Shown here: positions 26,660 through 39,449 of the stretch, in pieces
Layout of the letters: each line of letters begins with the position of its first letter
Position numbering within the stretch: position 1 is the first letter of the stretch
Assembly (NCBI GenBank): GCA_900239685.1
Contig: OENT01000059.1
Location: 186,001 to 250,000 of the forward strand
DNA: 64,000 nt
From: Rotaria macrura
Lineage: Eukaryota > Rotifera > Eurotatoria > Philodinida > Philodinidae
Direction: 5' to 3'
The notes under the pieces: generated by a model
What the model was told of the DNA's origin: nothing
What the model saw: only the letters and a program-made list of their open reading frames with translations
The model's database searches: none
Program-made: the position numbers and the translations under genes

Positions 26660-26885
26660 TATTCTTTTCAAGGGGAGAGAACTGCTGATTTCTGAGTTCT
26701 GTGATTTTTTCTATTTAAATCGATTGATTTTAATCAGAAAAATCAAAATAATTTCAAAAAATCAGAAAAGTCACAGAAATCAAGAAAATCGGATTTAAAG
26801 TGTCCGTTCCCAGATTGATATTTCGAATAAGAAGGATACGAAATTTAATCATTTCAATTAAGTCATTGATTTTTTTGATTTAAAA

Positions 26886-27317
26886 TTGGTTCAAAATTTT
26901 AAAAAATCAGCTCTTTTCCCCTTGATTCTTTCACTTATTATCAGTGCAATGACAATTCCAGTGTCATCTACCACAACAGAAAGAACCATTCGTAAGATGA
27001 AGCTCATTAAAACTATCACACGTAACAGTATGTCCGACAACAGGCTAAGTGATTTATCATCACTAGCAATTGAGCGAGAGTTCTGCGTTGATTATAAAAC
27101 GATTATTTATGCTTTTGCTATTGAACATAAGAATAGCAGTATAATGCTGAAGTCGCTTTTGTTTGTTTATCTTTTTCCTGACTTTTCTTTTTGCTGTTTA
27201 GATGGATTTAATAAAATAGCAGATAGATTGTTTTTGTCTCTCTCTGTAGTTGAACGAAAATCGGGAGATTCAGTTGAGCTTTGGGAAAAATTAACTACTG
27301 TGAATAATTTCTTTTAG
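26886..27317 (+). pseudogene. hAT C-terminal dimerisation region, remnant
   Basis: A 143-codon open frame containing LILSLIISAMTIPVSSTTTE followed by RTIRKMKLIKTITRNSMSD and DRLSDLSSLAIE. This is the typical hAT C-terminal block (family pattern IPVSSATAERSFSKLKLIK..LR..M...RLS.L..LSIE). It is on the same strand as the element and lies just inside its right end. The reading frame stays open past the domain into non-conserved sequence, and it is cut off from the N-terminal half by low-complexity DNA and the MULE, so it is a remnant. Confidence 0.82.
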
Positions 27318-27375
27318 AACTTGTAAGACACCGCCAGGACACCAGCAATTTCCTGGTTACGCCACTAATGACAAT

Positions 27376-28227
27376 GTCGAAAGTTTTCAGTGATTGAACG
27401 TCTACGTTTGATATTTTCGAGATATGAATACACTAGTTGTTGTTTCTGTTGAAATGAGTCAGCTGTATAAATTATTCTTTTCCTAGACCAATTTTAGACA
27501 CAATTCATAGAAGTCTAATCAGAATATTCAGTCTTGGAAGAACTAATTCTTCGAAATGACAAACAAGAAATGTCGTACTCATGTAGTTTAAAAGTGAATC
27601 ATTGTGATTGTCGAACGATGGATGTCATTAGACATATTTTGAGTTTAGCTGTACAATGACTAAAACTAGTTATTTCGTGCCATTTCTCTTCGTGCATCTG
27701 CACTACACAAAGTACCAAAGCTTGCATTCCATGTTAGTTCGAGTCTTGAGCAGCAAGAAAAATCTATGATCTTTACAAATGAGCGCTCGTAAAAATGAAC
27801 CACTATGTACTTATCTATATTTGAGAAGTGTTCAGAAAATGACTCAACACCGGATCAGATTACTTTTTGCGTATTTCCATAGATTTAACTTGCAAAATCA
27901 ATGTCATACTGCTAAATAGATTATTCTAACAGAACGAGATTCATAAGAAAACTAATGAGATGAGCACATGTTCATTTCTTTCTTTTTGCTTTTTTTTGAA
28001 TCCAACAAATGCAATTCATAACAACATACTAAGAAAGATGATACAAAAGGAGAAGAAAAAACCAGGCTGATACAAATCTACAAATAAATCGCTCTATTAT
28101 ATATTCACCTAATAGAAAAAGACAAGGCCTACACAGCACAGTTGGACGGATTGAATTCAGTTTCATTCATGAAACAAAAAATATATATACTAATTCCAAC
28201 AAGCAAGAAAAAGATTGTGTTCATTTC
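27376..28227. other. Intergenic between hAT and ZIP 3' end
   Basis: No open frame or repeat of note. The part nearest 28227 is expected to be the 3' UTR of the ZIP gene. Confidence 0.55.
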
Positions 28228-31200
28228 TCATAGTTTGACTAAATTTTCCAAATGTTGACCGTATTTTCCAAGTAGAAACATTATAACAAACCCCAGTATT
28301 AAACCACTGTTCTGACATAACAATATCTTAAGTTTGAATGTAGTTGTTATTGGTTTTTTCGCTTCAATATAATCTTTCTCGATTTCATCGCCCATTGAAA
28401 CAAGTTCGGGTATCTTGATAAAAAACGTAGAAAAACAAAGTTCTTCGCTCAAAAGTGAAACATGATAAAATAATCTCATACCATATCTGCAAGACCAATA
28501 TATACAAACATACCACCTGCTAATGCATAAATCCATGGATGACACTGTTCGAGTTCACCTAGAACAAATGAAATTGTTTTCGTCATTCTAAATTTACTTT
28601 CATCTATTTACCATACCTAATTTAGCACCAATGATAAATCCCAAATAACAACTACATGCAGATACAAAATTCATTACCAATGCTTGTCCAATAGTTAAAC
28701 CACTACTAAGTAAAACTGCCACATCCCCAAGTTCATGTGGAAATTCTTCAAATATTATTGGTAATGACATTTGAAGACCTTCACTGATCGATACCATAAA
28801 TGCTGCACCTAATGTTAAACCATCGATAAAATTATGCAACATATCTCCGATAAATATCATCCAACCAGCCGCTTTCATCTTTTTTAAATTTTCTATTAAA
28901 CTATGTGTATCATGTTCTTGAAACACTGGCTATAGAAAAAAAAACAAATATGTAAGGTATTGTTTTCATGTATGTCAATCATATAAAGTCTGTAAGCATT
29001 GATTACTTAGCATGTGACTCAAACTTAATTGGATATCTATTGAATGAACAAACTATTTTTTGTTGTATCCTAAAAGTCATCATTCATTTTTCTCAAATAA
29101 TCATCAAAAATCTCTTTGAATCTTAAAGTTTCTGATGACTTTAGAATGAGAATGAAGCGAGCAACTTATTTTCTGTAGTAACACTATATTTACAACAAAA
29201 TATCGTCGTTTTCCTATGGTACGCTAGAAGAATAGATTCTCAAGTGTCGAATTGAAGCTTGGGATTCACATCAAAAACCTAACAATAAGAACTAATAGTA
29301 AAACTGCTTCACACCTTAAATATGTGTATGGTAAAATCGTGTTTATGTTAGCATAGAAAAATCTCAGATTCGTATAATAGATTGTTCTCTTTACGATTTA
29401 TCTATTTGCTCAGTTTCAGATAGAGAATTCACTGACACTGTAATCCTGAGATTGGAAAGAAGAAAATGAGAGCGCAAGGTACTCAGCGCATCATATTCAG
29501 TATTTACATAGTGATAATCTAGTAGCTCGAACTCACTAAAATACTCATAAATTCTTTTGATTAGTTCTAATTCAAAAAATTTAGAGATAAATTGTTCTTT
29601 TAGTAAAAATCGAAGACTATATTACATGCAAATAACAATAGTCAGGTTGTGGATCCATTAAAATATGAATGACTCTAGATGTTCGATTTGAATTTGTGTT
29701 GAACGTCACGTGAAGTATTTGCTTAATTCAAGAAAATGTTTGAGTTTAAGAAGCAAGCTCTGGTGCGTTCAAAAGGAAATTCTCACTACTAGATTTACTT
29801 TCAATCAGAGATTATATGTCTCTGAATATAGTCCTATTTATAGTTTGATGACTCCAACAAAGTACGATTTAGTGATATGCTACAGCAAAGACAGAAGAAG
29901 AAGAAGAAGCCATAAATTTTTAAAGATAGTTCGAATCCTATACATCAATTTCATTCATGTCCGTTCCAATAGTAAATTTTGAAAATATTCATCGAAAAAG
30001 TCTTGTTTTCTGTGATATAAAATTATTCATAAATTTAAAACTTGTCAATTCAGAATCAGTAATAAACATACATCAATTTCAAATTTAGAAGATACATCTT
30101 TGGAATTAATAACCACCGGAGATTTTGAATCAATATGAAAGTTTGGTTCGCTCTAAAATCATCAACAAACAAATGTTTTAGCAACATTATTTCTAGATAA
30201 GAATTTTCGTTAACTTACTAATACTTCATCTCCATGTGTATGTGTACAAACAATCTAAATATATTCTAATAGATGATACAATTCCATAAGAGAAATTTCA
30301 TACAAACAGTTTCAATGTTTAAAAATATACGCAATAGTTGATCTCGCATGTAATACAAATAGATAATTATCATAGATATAATAGCTTTATTAAGATAACT
30401 ATGATGAGTATCTGAATTGGGAATATCAAATGCCTATCATTACATGAAAGAAAAGTCAATTATAATTAAACAATAAACATGTTCAAAAAGACAAACCATT
30501 GGAATTAAATGAAATATTCCTGAGCCAGTAAGTGTACCAACAGCTAACAGAAGAATTTTATTTTTAAATAATTATTTAGCAGTATAAACTATCTCTTAGC
30601 CTACCTAAACCAATGAATGCACTGAGAATCCATTTAAATATTGATCGATTTCGAAATGGCAATATAATAGCACCACAAAGAGCTGAGCAATTAATAAATG
30701 TTACTGTTATTAGACCAATTAGAACATCTTAAATCATAAGATAAGACAGCAAGAGAAATGAAGTAAGTTTTGTTTTTTGCATTTTACTTTTCCATGTTAC
30801 GCGTCCCTCTGATTTAGTACATCCATCATTAAATTTCACATGTGCTAAAGCTGGCAATAATTTGTGAAAATCAGTATGACCTATACTGGAACTAACATTA
30901 TCGACTTTGATATTCAACGCATTTAATAGATCATCAGATAATTTGAAACACTAGAAAGATTACAAACAATCATTAGATACAATGTGGATAAGATTTTGAG
31001 AAAATCTCGATGATTTTCAATGAAATTGTATTTTTATTAATGTTGTTTCGTTGATCGATACCTACACCCTCGTCCCATCTCCAAAGTCGAATATTCTGTT
31101 AAAAAATTCATACAATATGATATCACTAATAGCATAATTGTAAGAAAATAACTAGGTTCGAAGAGAATTCGTTTGAATGAATAACAAATTCGTATGCCAG

Positions 31201-32601
31201 AGAACAGCGAAATGTGCAGAATGAATGCGAGCTTTGACTCTGATCTCTCGTTCATTTTTTCTAAGTATAAAAAATTTTCGTACTCATTGCATCCCATTCA
31301 TTTTAAAAAAAGCCAATCAGCATGACGAAATACTACTCTCGATCTGTTGTTCACCATTAATTTTTCAAATTCACATGTTTTTAGATTCGTAAGTATTTTG
31401 TCTTCAATTGATGTTATCAATAGTGTATTTTAACATATAGTGAAATATGACGGAAGGTCTACACTACAGCACAGAATCATTCGTGATTAAGAATATAAAT
31501 AATATATTTCAATTGTGCTGAGAGCTATTTAGAATTTACATGAAAACTAAGCATGATTAAACAATATAAAAAATACTGAATATACAATTGCGACGAAAAT
31601 TCAAAATAAGCGGAAAATCTGATCACATCATCTATTTACAATCACTAATTGGAATAGTTTCTTTCAACATAACAAATGTCTCGATTTTCTTACAATTAGA
31701 CTGACTTCGAAGTTGAGCGACGCTATATTTTAACTTTCATGTTACGATTCATTGATTGAATTCAAACACATGTACTAAATTTTTCGATTAAAAAATAATT
31801 TACATAAGCACACTGTTGAATTGTGATTTCATATCAAGAGTAGGTTTAGTTAGTTGATAAGAATATTTATTCTCGTTTCGTACGAACTTGTGAAAATGAA
31901 TTCTCTTGAAACAATAATTCAAGATATTACATATACGAATGAATAGAAAATATTTGTATGAGTGCAATATTTTGTTTGGCATTGTCTGAAAGGTTGACAA
32001 AAAAATCAACATTTACTTTTTATATTTTTCATTATCATTTGAGTAGAATCGAATTTTAGAATATTCGATATTGATTGACTACTGATCAAATTTCATTGAA
32101 ATCCAATCAATCAAATAAAACTTAACCTAACAGTAGCGCTCGACATACATCATAGACAAATTACATTAGATGTCTTGTTTAAAAACTATATAGATACATG
32201 TATATTTGGAGAATCGAATGATTTACTTTAAATTATATGTTCTCATATCATGTTGCATATTGTTTTGAGACTTTACTGAAGGTGTCGATCACAAGATTAC
32301 TTAAGTCAACAATCGTGACGATAAATTCTTCTCGTTCAAAAATGAATTTCCTGTATACCTTATGTTCGAAATTTAATTGTTCGATATCATCCTGAGTAAT
32401 AATGCGATGAATACGTTGTATATCATCAATATCATTTGATTTTAAAAGTTTCTGATAGAATACATTTAGATTAGACGACGTTTTGAAATGTGAATAAAGA
32501 ATATTTTCTTCTATTTCAATTAATTTTAAATCATTCGTTGACACTGGATGTGTTTGAAAAGAACAAACTATCAAGATAATGATGATTAGATCAGATATCA
32601 T
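28228..32601 (-). CDS. ZIP-family (SLC39) metal transporter, ZIP8/ZIP14-like, 11 exons
   Basis: Exons in transcript order: 32277-32601, 31694-31722, 30788-30950, 30605-30727, 30497-30543, 30308-30433, 30219-30254, 30072-30152, 28617-28929, 28482-28558, 28228-28413. Every splice phase closes, giving 501 residues (human ZIP14 is about 490). ATG 32601 is followed by a signal peptide (SDLIIIILIVCSF) and an extracellular region with CFKLSDDLL. Membrane segments follow, including AVGTLTGSGIFHLIP. The two metal-site helices carry HNFIDGLTLGAAF and EEFPHELGD. The EEFPHELGD form, with Glu in place of the usual first His, marks the ZIP8/ZIP14 group, which carries Zn, Fe, Mn and Cd with bicarbonate; specificity here is by analogy. 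The cytosolic loop carries a short CTHTHGDE motif. Two exons are tiny (29 and 36 bp). The first two exons were joined on phase only, so the N-terminus is less certain. Confidence 0.88.
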
Positions 32602-35504
32602 TATCTAGAAATATAAGAATGAATTTCTGTTAGTAGGATTAAAACACTTTGTAGAAAATGTTATATTCAATGCCGGAAAACTCCTATTTCATAAAAATGA
32701 AATAATAAAAATGTGAGTGAAGCAATAGATACTAAAGTGGGCAAAATTACCGTTATACTTAACTTGAAGAATTCAGAATCGTGTCATTGTTGTTCAAGAC
32801 AGACATATCTGCTGGTTTACTTTCATATGAACAAGTGATTTTATTCAATAATATAATACTGATTTCATAATAAGAAAATGATGATGACTTTTTCCTAAGT
32901 TTAATTGAACAATTTTCAATAACTATTGTCTAATATTCTTTAGTTCAGAAATTCGAAAGAGTCATGGCAAACGAATGTTTTATGAAGTACTGATTACGTT
33001 TCGTGTTCATCCGTTTTTTTATGAAACTCAGGATTCTTTCTACTATTTACTTTGAATTTTCTCACCATAGAAATTAATCCACAATAGAAAAAATAAGATC
33101 GATTTATCGATTAGTTGAGTAACCTTCTACTATACACAATAAAAAAAAAAAGAACCGGTATAAAAAGATCTAGTTTAAAATCTAATGTTTCAAGAAAAAA
33201 GTCTGACTTCAGTTAAAAGAACTTTGATCACACGAACATGTTTTACTTGCAAGCTTCGTAGCTTTTTCGCTAGCCTTTTATTTACAAAAGTAGTGAAGAA
33301 ATATTCCTTTAATAATTGAACCGCAATAGATGGTGCTACTTTATGCATTTTTGGACAATTTCACTTACATGTACAATGAATGCACCATGAAATAATACAT
33401 GTACAAATACTTTTTCCTTGTTCTAAATCAATGAACTTTAATTTTACTCATTTTCGAACTCTTTCTCAGCGCGTAGCTCGAAATAAACAAAAGAAAAATG
33501 AGAACTTCGATAGATTGTTTGCTGCTTATGTTAATAACAGATGTGGGAATATAATCATGAGAAAAATAAATAAATAGAAATCAATGTCAAAATTTGTGTC
33601 CGAAACAATGTTGTGCAGTATTGATAACGTTAATATGTTATCAATCAATACTCCTTACTTCTTTTAATAATGATGTGATATATCTTCTTTATCGAGTGAC
33701 GTATAATCAGGAAGCTCTGTCACGCTGATAATTTTCATAACAAAACAATTTTTTGACTAGATCTTTGTCATGTTTCCGAATATATAAACACAAACAGATT
33801 ATTCAAAATAATTGATCTATTATGATGGAAATTTTGAAAACATATAACTAATGCCTAAAGACAACGTGTAGATAATCCATGGTTTTTTGATCAATGTTCG
33901 ACGAAAAAATAAATTCAATTCTATCTATTTGATTACTGATGAAAAAGCCAATCGACCGTTTTTGCATTGTTGATAGTTGGCAGAGTATGGCAAACTTCCT
34001 AGTCATTAAATTCAATAACGATAGGATGCTTATCAAGGAAATCGATCCAAAGATTTGAAGTAAAATTATTGAATGAAATCGACACTTACCAATCATCCTA
34101 ATCGTGGCAATAGCATGAAAAATATTTACTCTGTCATTGAAGATGAAATGATTGATGTATTTTTAGTCGTTTGTAGTCATAAACGCATCTAGTAGTTATG
34201 CTATTATTACATAACTTACTGACTCATCACATTGTAAAGAACTTCTAATATATCACAAGTAAACACATGATAAGTGAGTTCAATATAAAAATGATTATGT
34301 AAAAAAAAATAGAGAATAGATTTTATTTGTTTAATTTTCTGTCGAGTATTCTGATGATTTGTATCGATTGGTTTAGTAGTATAATAGATAAATTTGGAAA
34401 TAATCGTATTCAATTAATAAACATTAATAATATCAGACACATTTTCATAGAATCATGAAACAAGAAAAATTATAATTTGCATTGTTTAAAAATATCCTAC
34501 CGAATTCTTCGGATAGTCATCAATAAAGAACCAATACGATTTGAATGATGTTGTTGAATTGACATTTAATTATGAGAAATCTTTTGTTTTACTCATATTT
34601 GCGTTCAATTATAAATCATTCTTATCTATAAAGTAAACTTCTAATTATTTTATCTTTGCTTCAACAAAGAAAAATCGAACTTGTTTCAACAACAATAAGT
34701 TTTACTTTCTTTCAATTTGACTATCATCAAGGCAAGAAATAAAAAGTTTTTTCTATGCATTTAAGATAAGAATCATTACATACTTTCATCTACAATTCAA
34801 TACATTTTAAAGATACGAAGATTAGACGAGCACGAGGTTGTTAGCTCTCTACAGCATTCCATAAGCGTATGTTCCATCACATATATGGATGTACCTTTCA
34901 ACTGATATGTTCTGATTCTGACGTGAGAATGGTCGTTTCTGACGCAATCGTTGATCGTCAAACAGTGTTATACCATTAGGCAGAGGAGAAACAAGACTAT
35001 ATTTTTCTTCTCAGATAATATCAAATAGAATCTATTGCATTATTCCGAGCGAGACATCTACTGACTAAGACAATATTCGACCGCCGTTCCATGTCTGTCT
35101 TTGATTTACATGTCTACATAACATGAATCTATTATTATTTTAATAATAGTTATGTAAATATTAGCGTCTTGCTTTCTAAACAACATATGATTATTCTATT
35201 AAGATGAACATGCTAATGAAAAAAAATGTCGAGAGATGATGATCTGTATTTGCGTATGCTAATCTTATACTATACAATTGAATTATTTGAACAAATGATT
35301 GGAAGAGATTCTACACCAATAAATTTTCTTCTCTAGTTCTCCAATATGGCGAATAAATGAATGCATGCATGAATGACAGAAATAAAACACAAGAGAGAAA
35401 TATTTCAATGATTCATCGATGTAACAAATCATAATCAATCACAGCCTTTTTGTGAATCAATCGTTTTAATTCCTAGTTTTGAAAATAACAGCTACAGCTA
35501 CAGC
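32602..35504. other. Intergenic between ZIP (-) and YIPF6 (+) start codons
   Basis: A divergent upstream region of about 2.9 kb that must carry promoters for both flanking genes. Short open frames (for example 33380-33577 + and 33848-34096 -) resemble no known family. No repeat or RNA gene was recognised. Confidence 0.55.
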
Positions 35505-37484
35505 ATGGCTGCATCAATCGACAGTGATCAAGTACCATTTCTAACATCATCTTCACAACCCATTGATTTCATCGAAGGTGATATAACATCATCTTTGAAT
35601 CCAACTAATCAAAATGAATTATCGACACTGGATGAAGCAGTTCTTGAAACAATAAAACGTTCGTAGTTTTTTGAATTTAAAAAAGACATTAAATGTTCAT
35701 TCAATCAGTTTCTTTTCCTTATAATTTAAGGTGATCTCAGCGCTGTTATACGTAAATTTGGTTATGCAGTTATTCCACGTAAATCATCGACATTATTACA
35801 GCAATGGGATTTATGGGGACCACTCATTTTAGTTACAACATTAGCTATAGTTCTTCAAAGTGGTGCAACCAAAGCTAGTGCTGGTGTGCAATTTGCTGAA
35901 GTATTTACACTAATGCTTATTGGATCAATAGCTGTAACTGTAAGTTATTCAATGTTTATGGTCATCGTTTTCTTTCCTATGTTTCATGTGATTAGAGAGA
36001 ATTTAATATCGTTAAATTCATAACTAAGATCATGTAAGACACTATGTTTCTCAAATAGATATTCAAGGTATCTCTCGGAATGAATCCCAAGTCTTAAAAC
36101 TCTATTGATGAATGACTTGGTTCGAATTCATGAAAGAAAACGATTTTTTGAACTGCGATGCTCATATTTTAACATGCCATCGATTTCTATTTCATCGTAA
36201 TACTACTCATCTATAAGTTGAAGTAGATGTTACGAAATCAGTTGTATGATAGGACGAAGAAAGTCACCTCATGATTTCGCTCATGTCCTCACTTGACCAA
36301 GGAAATCTATATTAGATGCCATTTACAATTATACATCGTCAATTGTGTTGTCTTTTGACAGTTTTATAAATATTTCAACTGCCATTATTGGAACGTTTCG
36401 TACAAGGTTTTCTGAAATTGAGTTCTTGGCTTTTAATAATCATCATAGGATTTATTGTAGTCTATAGCTGCCAACCAAGAGAGCAAAATGAAAAATGACG
36501 AGTGACTTAGCTTTCTACCAGCTAATTGGAAAAAACATCAATACAAGTGTTATATTTTGATTTTATTATCAGAAGATTCAAGAAACTGCAATAAGACTGC
36601 ATTGCGTATTCTTTTTTAAATCTCGTGATTTGGGAAAAAATATCCATGTTCTGTTATCTCAAGAGACCTAAGCATGAGAAATTCAATAGGTTTACGATTT
36701 CGATTCCGTACTGAATTCAGAGTATCCTACTATAATTTTTGTCATAATTATATAACCATTTCATAAACTTTGAATAGAAAATGATGTGAATTTTTCCTTT
36801 GGAATACTTCGTTTCAAAACTCGTATATCTTCGATTCTAAAAGAATAGTTGACATAAATATCTGGTAGAACCGACTCGTTTGTCTGCATTTATCATGATC
36901 AAATAACATATTTGAAAATGATAAGAAATAGTATATATATTTTCAAGAATGTAATGTTTCGTTACGTATGTAGTTCTCATGAAATATTTCTTATATCAAA
37001 TACACATGCCTAGAATTCTCTCTATACACTTTTCTGTTATCGATCAAGTACAAGTAATCATGAAAATTTTTACAAATATGTAAGAATTAAAAAACGAAGT
37101 AATTGAAAGAGTACAGCACTCATAGATCGTGAATTGTCGATTGATATATATATATCTAATTTCTAGGTTAATTCACAATTACTCGGTGGAAAAATTTCAT
37201 TTTTTCAATCTGTTTGTGTTCTTGGTTATTGTTTATTGCCATTATTAATATCGGCATTCATCAATAATTTTCTTCTATTTATATCGACAAAATCATCTAT
37301 ACCAATTCTACACATCATTAGATTTTTAATTGTTATGGCTGCCTTTGGTTGGACAATGTATGCAAGTACTCGTTTTCTTGGACAAACTCAACATCTGAAT
37401 CGTCGCATGCTTGTACTCTATCCGATATTTTTATTTTATTTTCTCATTGCCTGGCTTATCATTCTGCGTGCATCTCCAAAATAA
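35505..37484 (+). CDS. YIPF6: YIPF6, Yip1-domain Golgi membrane protein (3 exons)
   Basis: Exons 35505-35658, 35731-35939 and 37167-37484 join in phase to 226 residues (human YIPF6 is 236). The N-terminus is cytosolic and polar. Diagnostic matches to YIPF6 are STLDEAVLETIKRDL, PRKSSTLLQQWDLWGPLIL, QFAEVFTLM, NSQLLGGKISFFQSVCVLGY and LNRRMLVLYPIFLFYFLIAW near the C-terminus. Five hydrophobic segments are visible in residues about 85-222. YIPF proteins sit in the ER-Golgi membranes and bind Rab GTPases in vesicle traffic. The first intron is 72 bp and the second 1227 bp. I took the first ATG after the stop-containing leader. Confidence 0.95.
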
Positions 37485-39449
37485 ATAAATATAATAGTTT
37501 TTCATGACTTTTCTTTCAAGCGAATTGAAAGATTTTAATTATTAAGATCTAACTATCGATAAAAATAAAATACATAGAAAAATAATTATGTTGAAATTCT
37601 ATATAGTCTATTGTAGACGATCTATTACATGTTGACATAGGAAAGTGTTTTTGTTTCTGTAGAACTTTAGATTTTTTTCAATAGGTTACGATTTATTGAT
37701 CGAATGATTTTACTTTCTATTTGAGTATGTATGTTAAAGAGAAATATATTTATATATCTATACACTTGACTACACAACTACGACATTGATATTGCAATCG
37801 GAATACTATGATCCGATATGACTTATAATGTATATCACGTATTCTTATCTTTTAGTTTCGTAAGCACGTATGATTCTGTTGAGCTAAAAACATACGTAAT
37901 AGAACAAAAATATTTGGATAACGTTAGGACTATTATTTGTTGTCTAGTTAGACTCTGTACAGAATCCATTCGTTAGTACGAATATCAAGCACGTGAATTA
38001 TTTTTACTACGTAGTTTATCTCATGGATGCATCAAGACTCTTGAGAAAACTTAATGACAATAAGATGCGTTTGAAATTTTCTACGACTATTCTATACACA
38101 AATCGTTCGAACAAGTCTACACGAGGGCAAGAATAGCATTTGATGGACAGATATTGTAAATTTTATTGCACTAAGTGTCATCAACACATCAAAGAATAGG
38201 AAATGATTCGATTAAAAATTAGATGGATGTATACTGTAGAACAATGCATGTCACTCTTTTATACCCGGGACCATGCTAACCTACATGAAAGTTCATATGT
38301 GATTTCGAATGGATTATTCATCATAGTTAATGTCAAAAACTCAATCGATAGATAGATACCATTAACATATTCGGCTAATCTTTCCTGTGCTAGAATGTAT
38401 CTAGACAATTAATGCTTTTATAATCTAATAATATGTACTTATAATAGATTAATGAAACTAGTTGAAACATTGACGAATGTAAACTAATCGTATCAGACTT
38501 TAAATTCAAATGTTTTTTAAATAGAATACTATTGACTTATATATACAGTATATAAATATGTTGAAAATAGAAATCGATAGGCCAATGGTTCTACTAGTAT
38601 GAACGTTACACATCAAAATGATCTATATTTTCTTGAAGTCCACCAAGACAATGTTGTTTTGATAGTAATGTATTTGTATGAAAGTTTGTTTTGTTATCAA
38701 ATTATTTTATTTTTGCACAGAGTTCAACTTTATTGGCTTAGTCTTATCTTCTTCGTCAATAGTAACTCGAAATGCTCGCATCGAGTCACTTTGAAAAGAA
38801 CTGAATAAACTAGTGCATGTATATACAATTACTACATGGTGATTTAGTCAGCATGTGTGACAACTTTTCTTTTTCAAACGATCTTAAACACTGTAAAAAG
38901 ATTAGCTTTCTTATTATTTTTCGTTTAAATACAAAACGTATCTACGCTAATATTTTTTTATATATGATTAAGGCAAAGTTACATAGTATCAAATAAATGT
39001 GTAACAGCTTGAAGCTATAAATCAAATAGAAATAGAAGAAAAAAACATTTCTAATACTCTTATTTAATACTCTATGTATGGATACGAATAATTTAAAAAT
39101 TACAATTCTTTACAAATAAATTTTCGGCGTGAAGTTAAACAGCTTTAACCGACATCTAAAATTGATACTAATCTGATACATTAATCTAAATAATCGATTA
39201 TTAATCTTATTCTGTATTTCTCATTTCAAATAAACAAACGCTCCAAAACAAAGAATATATCACGAGCGAGGAAAAAATAAACAAACCAACATCAGAGAAA
39301 TATGAAGTAAACTTTAAAAACCAAGACATATGCTCCATCGTAGGAAAAGTTATGCAGTATATATATATGTAAATATAAATACATGAAAGAACAAATCAAG
39401 CAAAAGAAAACAAAAACAAACGAAACATCAATATTTAGAGTGTTTACTT
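37485..39449. other. Intergenic between the convergent YIPF6 and PKA genes
   Basis: Two converging 3' ends, about 2 kb apart. No coding sequence was recognised. Sequence next to each stop codon should be 3' UTR. Confidence 0.55.

Larger units (their letters stand above)
23542..27375 (+). mobile_element. Decayed hAT transposon (DUF4371/ZMYM1-like), split by a MULE
   Basis: The element runs from 23550 to 27367. Its ends TAGTGGCGTA (23550-23559) and TACGCCACTA (27358-27367) are exact inverted copies. They are flanked by ATGGCAAT (23542-23549) and ATGACAAT (27368-27375), an 8-bp duplication with one mismatch that fits the hAT preference for T at position 2 and A at position 7. Removing the inserted MULE and its 8-bp duplication leaves only about 1.5 kb, shorter than a full transposase gene, so the element is both decayed and internally deleted. 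The region at about 26.69-26.80 kb, just after the MULE, is low-complexity and carries no transposase frame. Confidence 0.88.
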
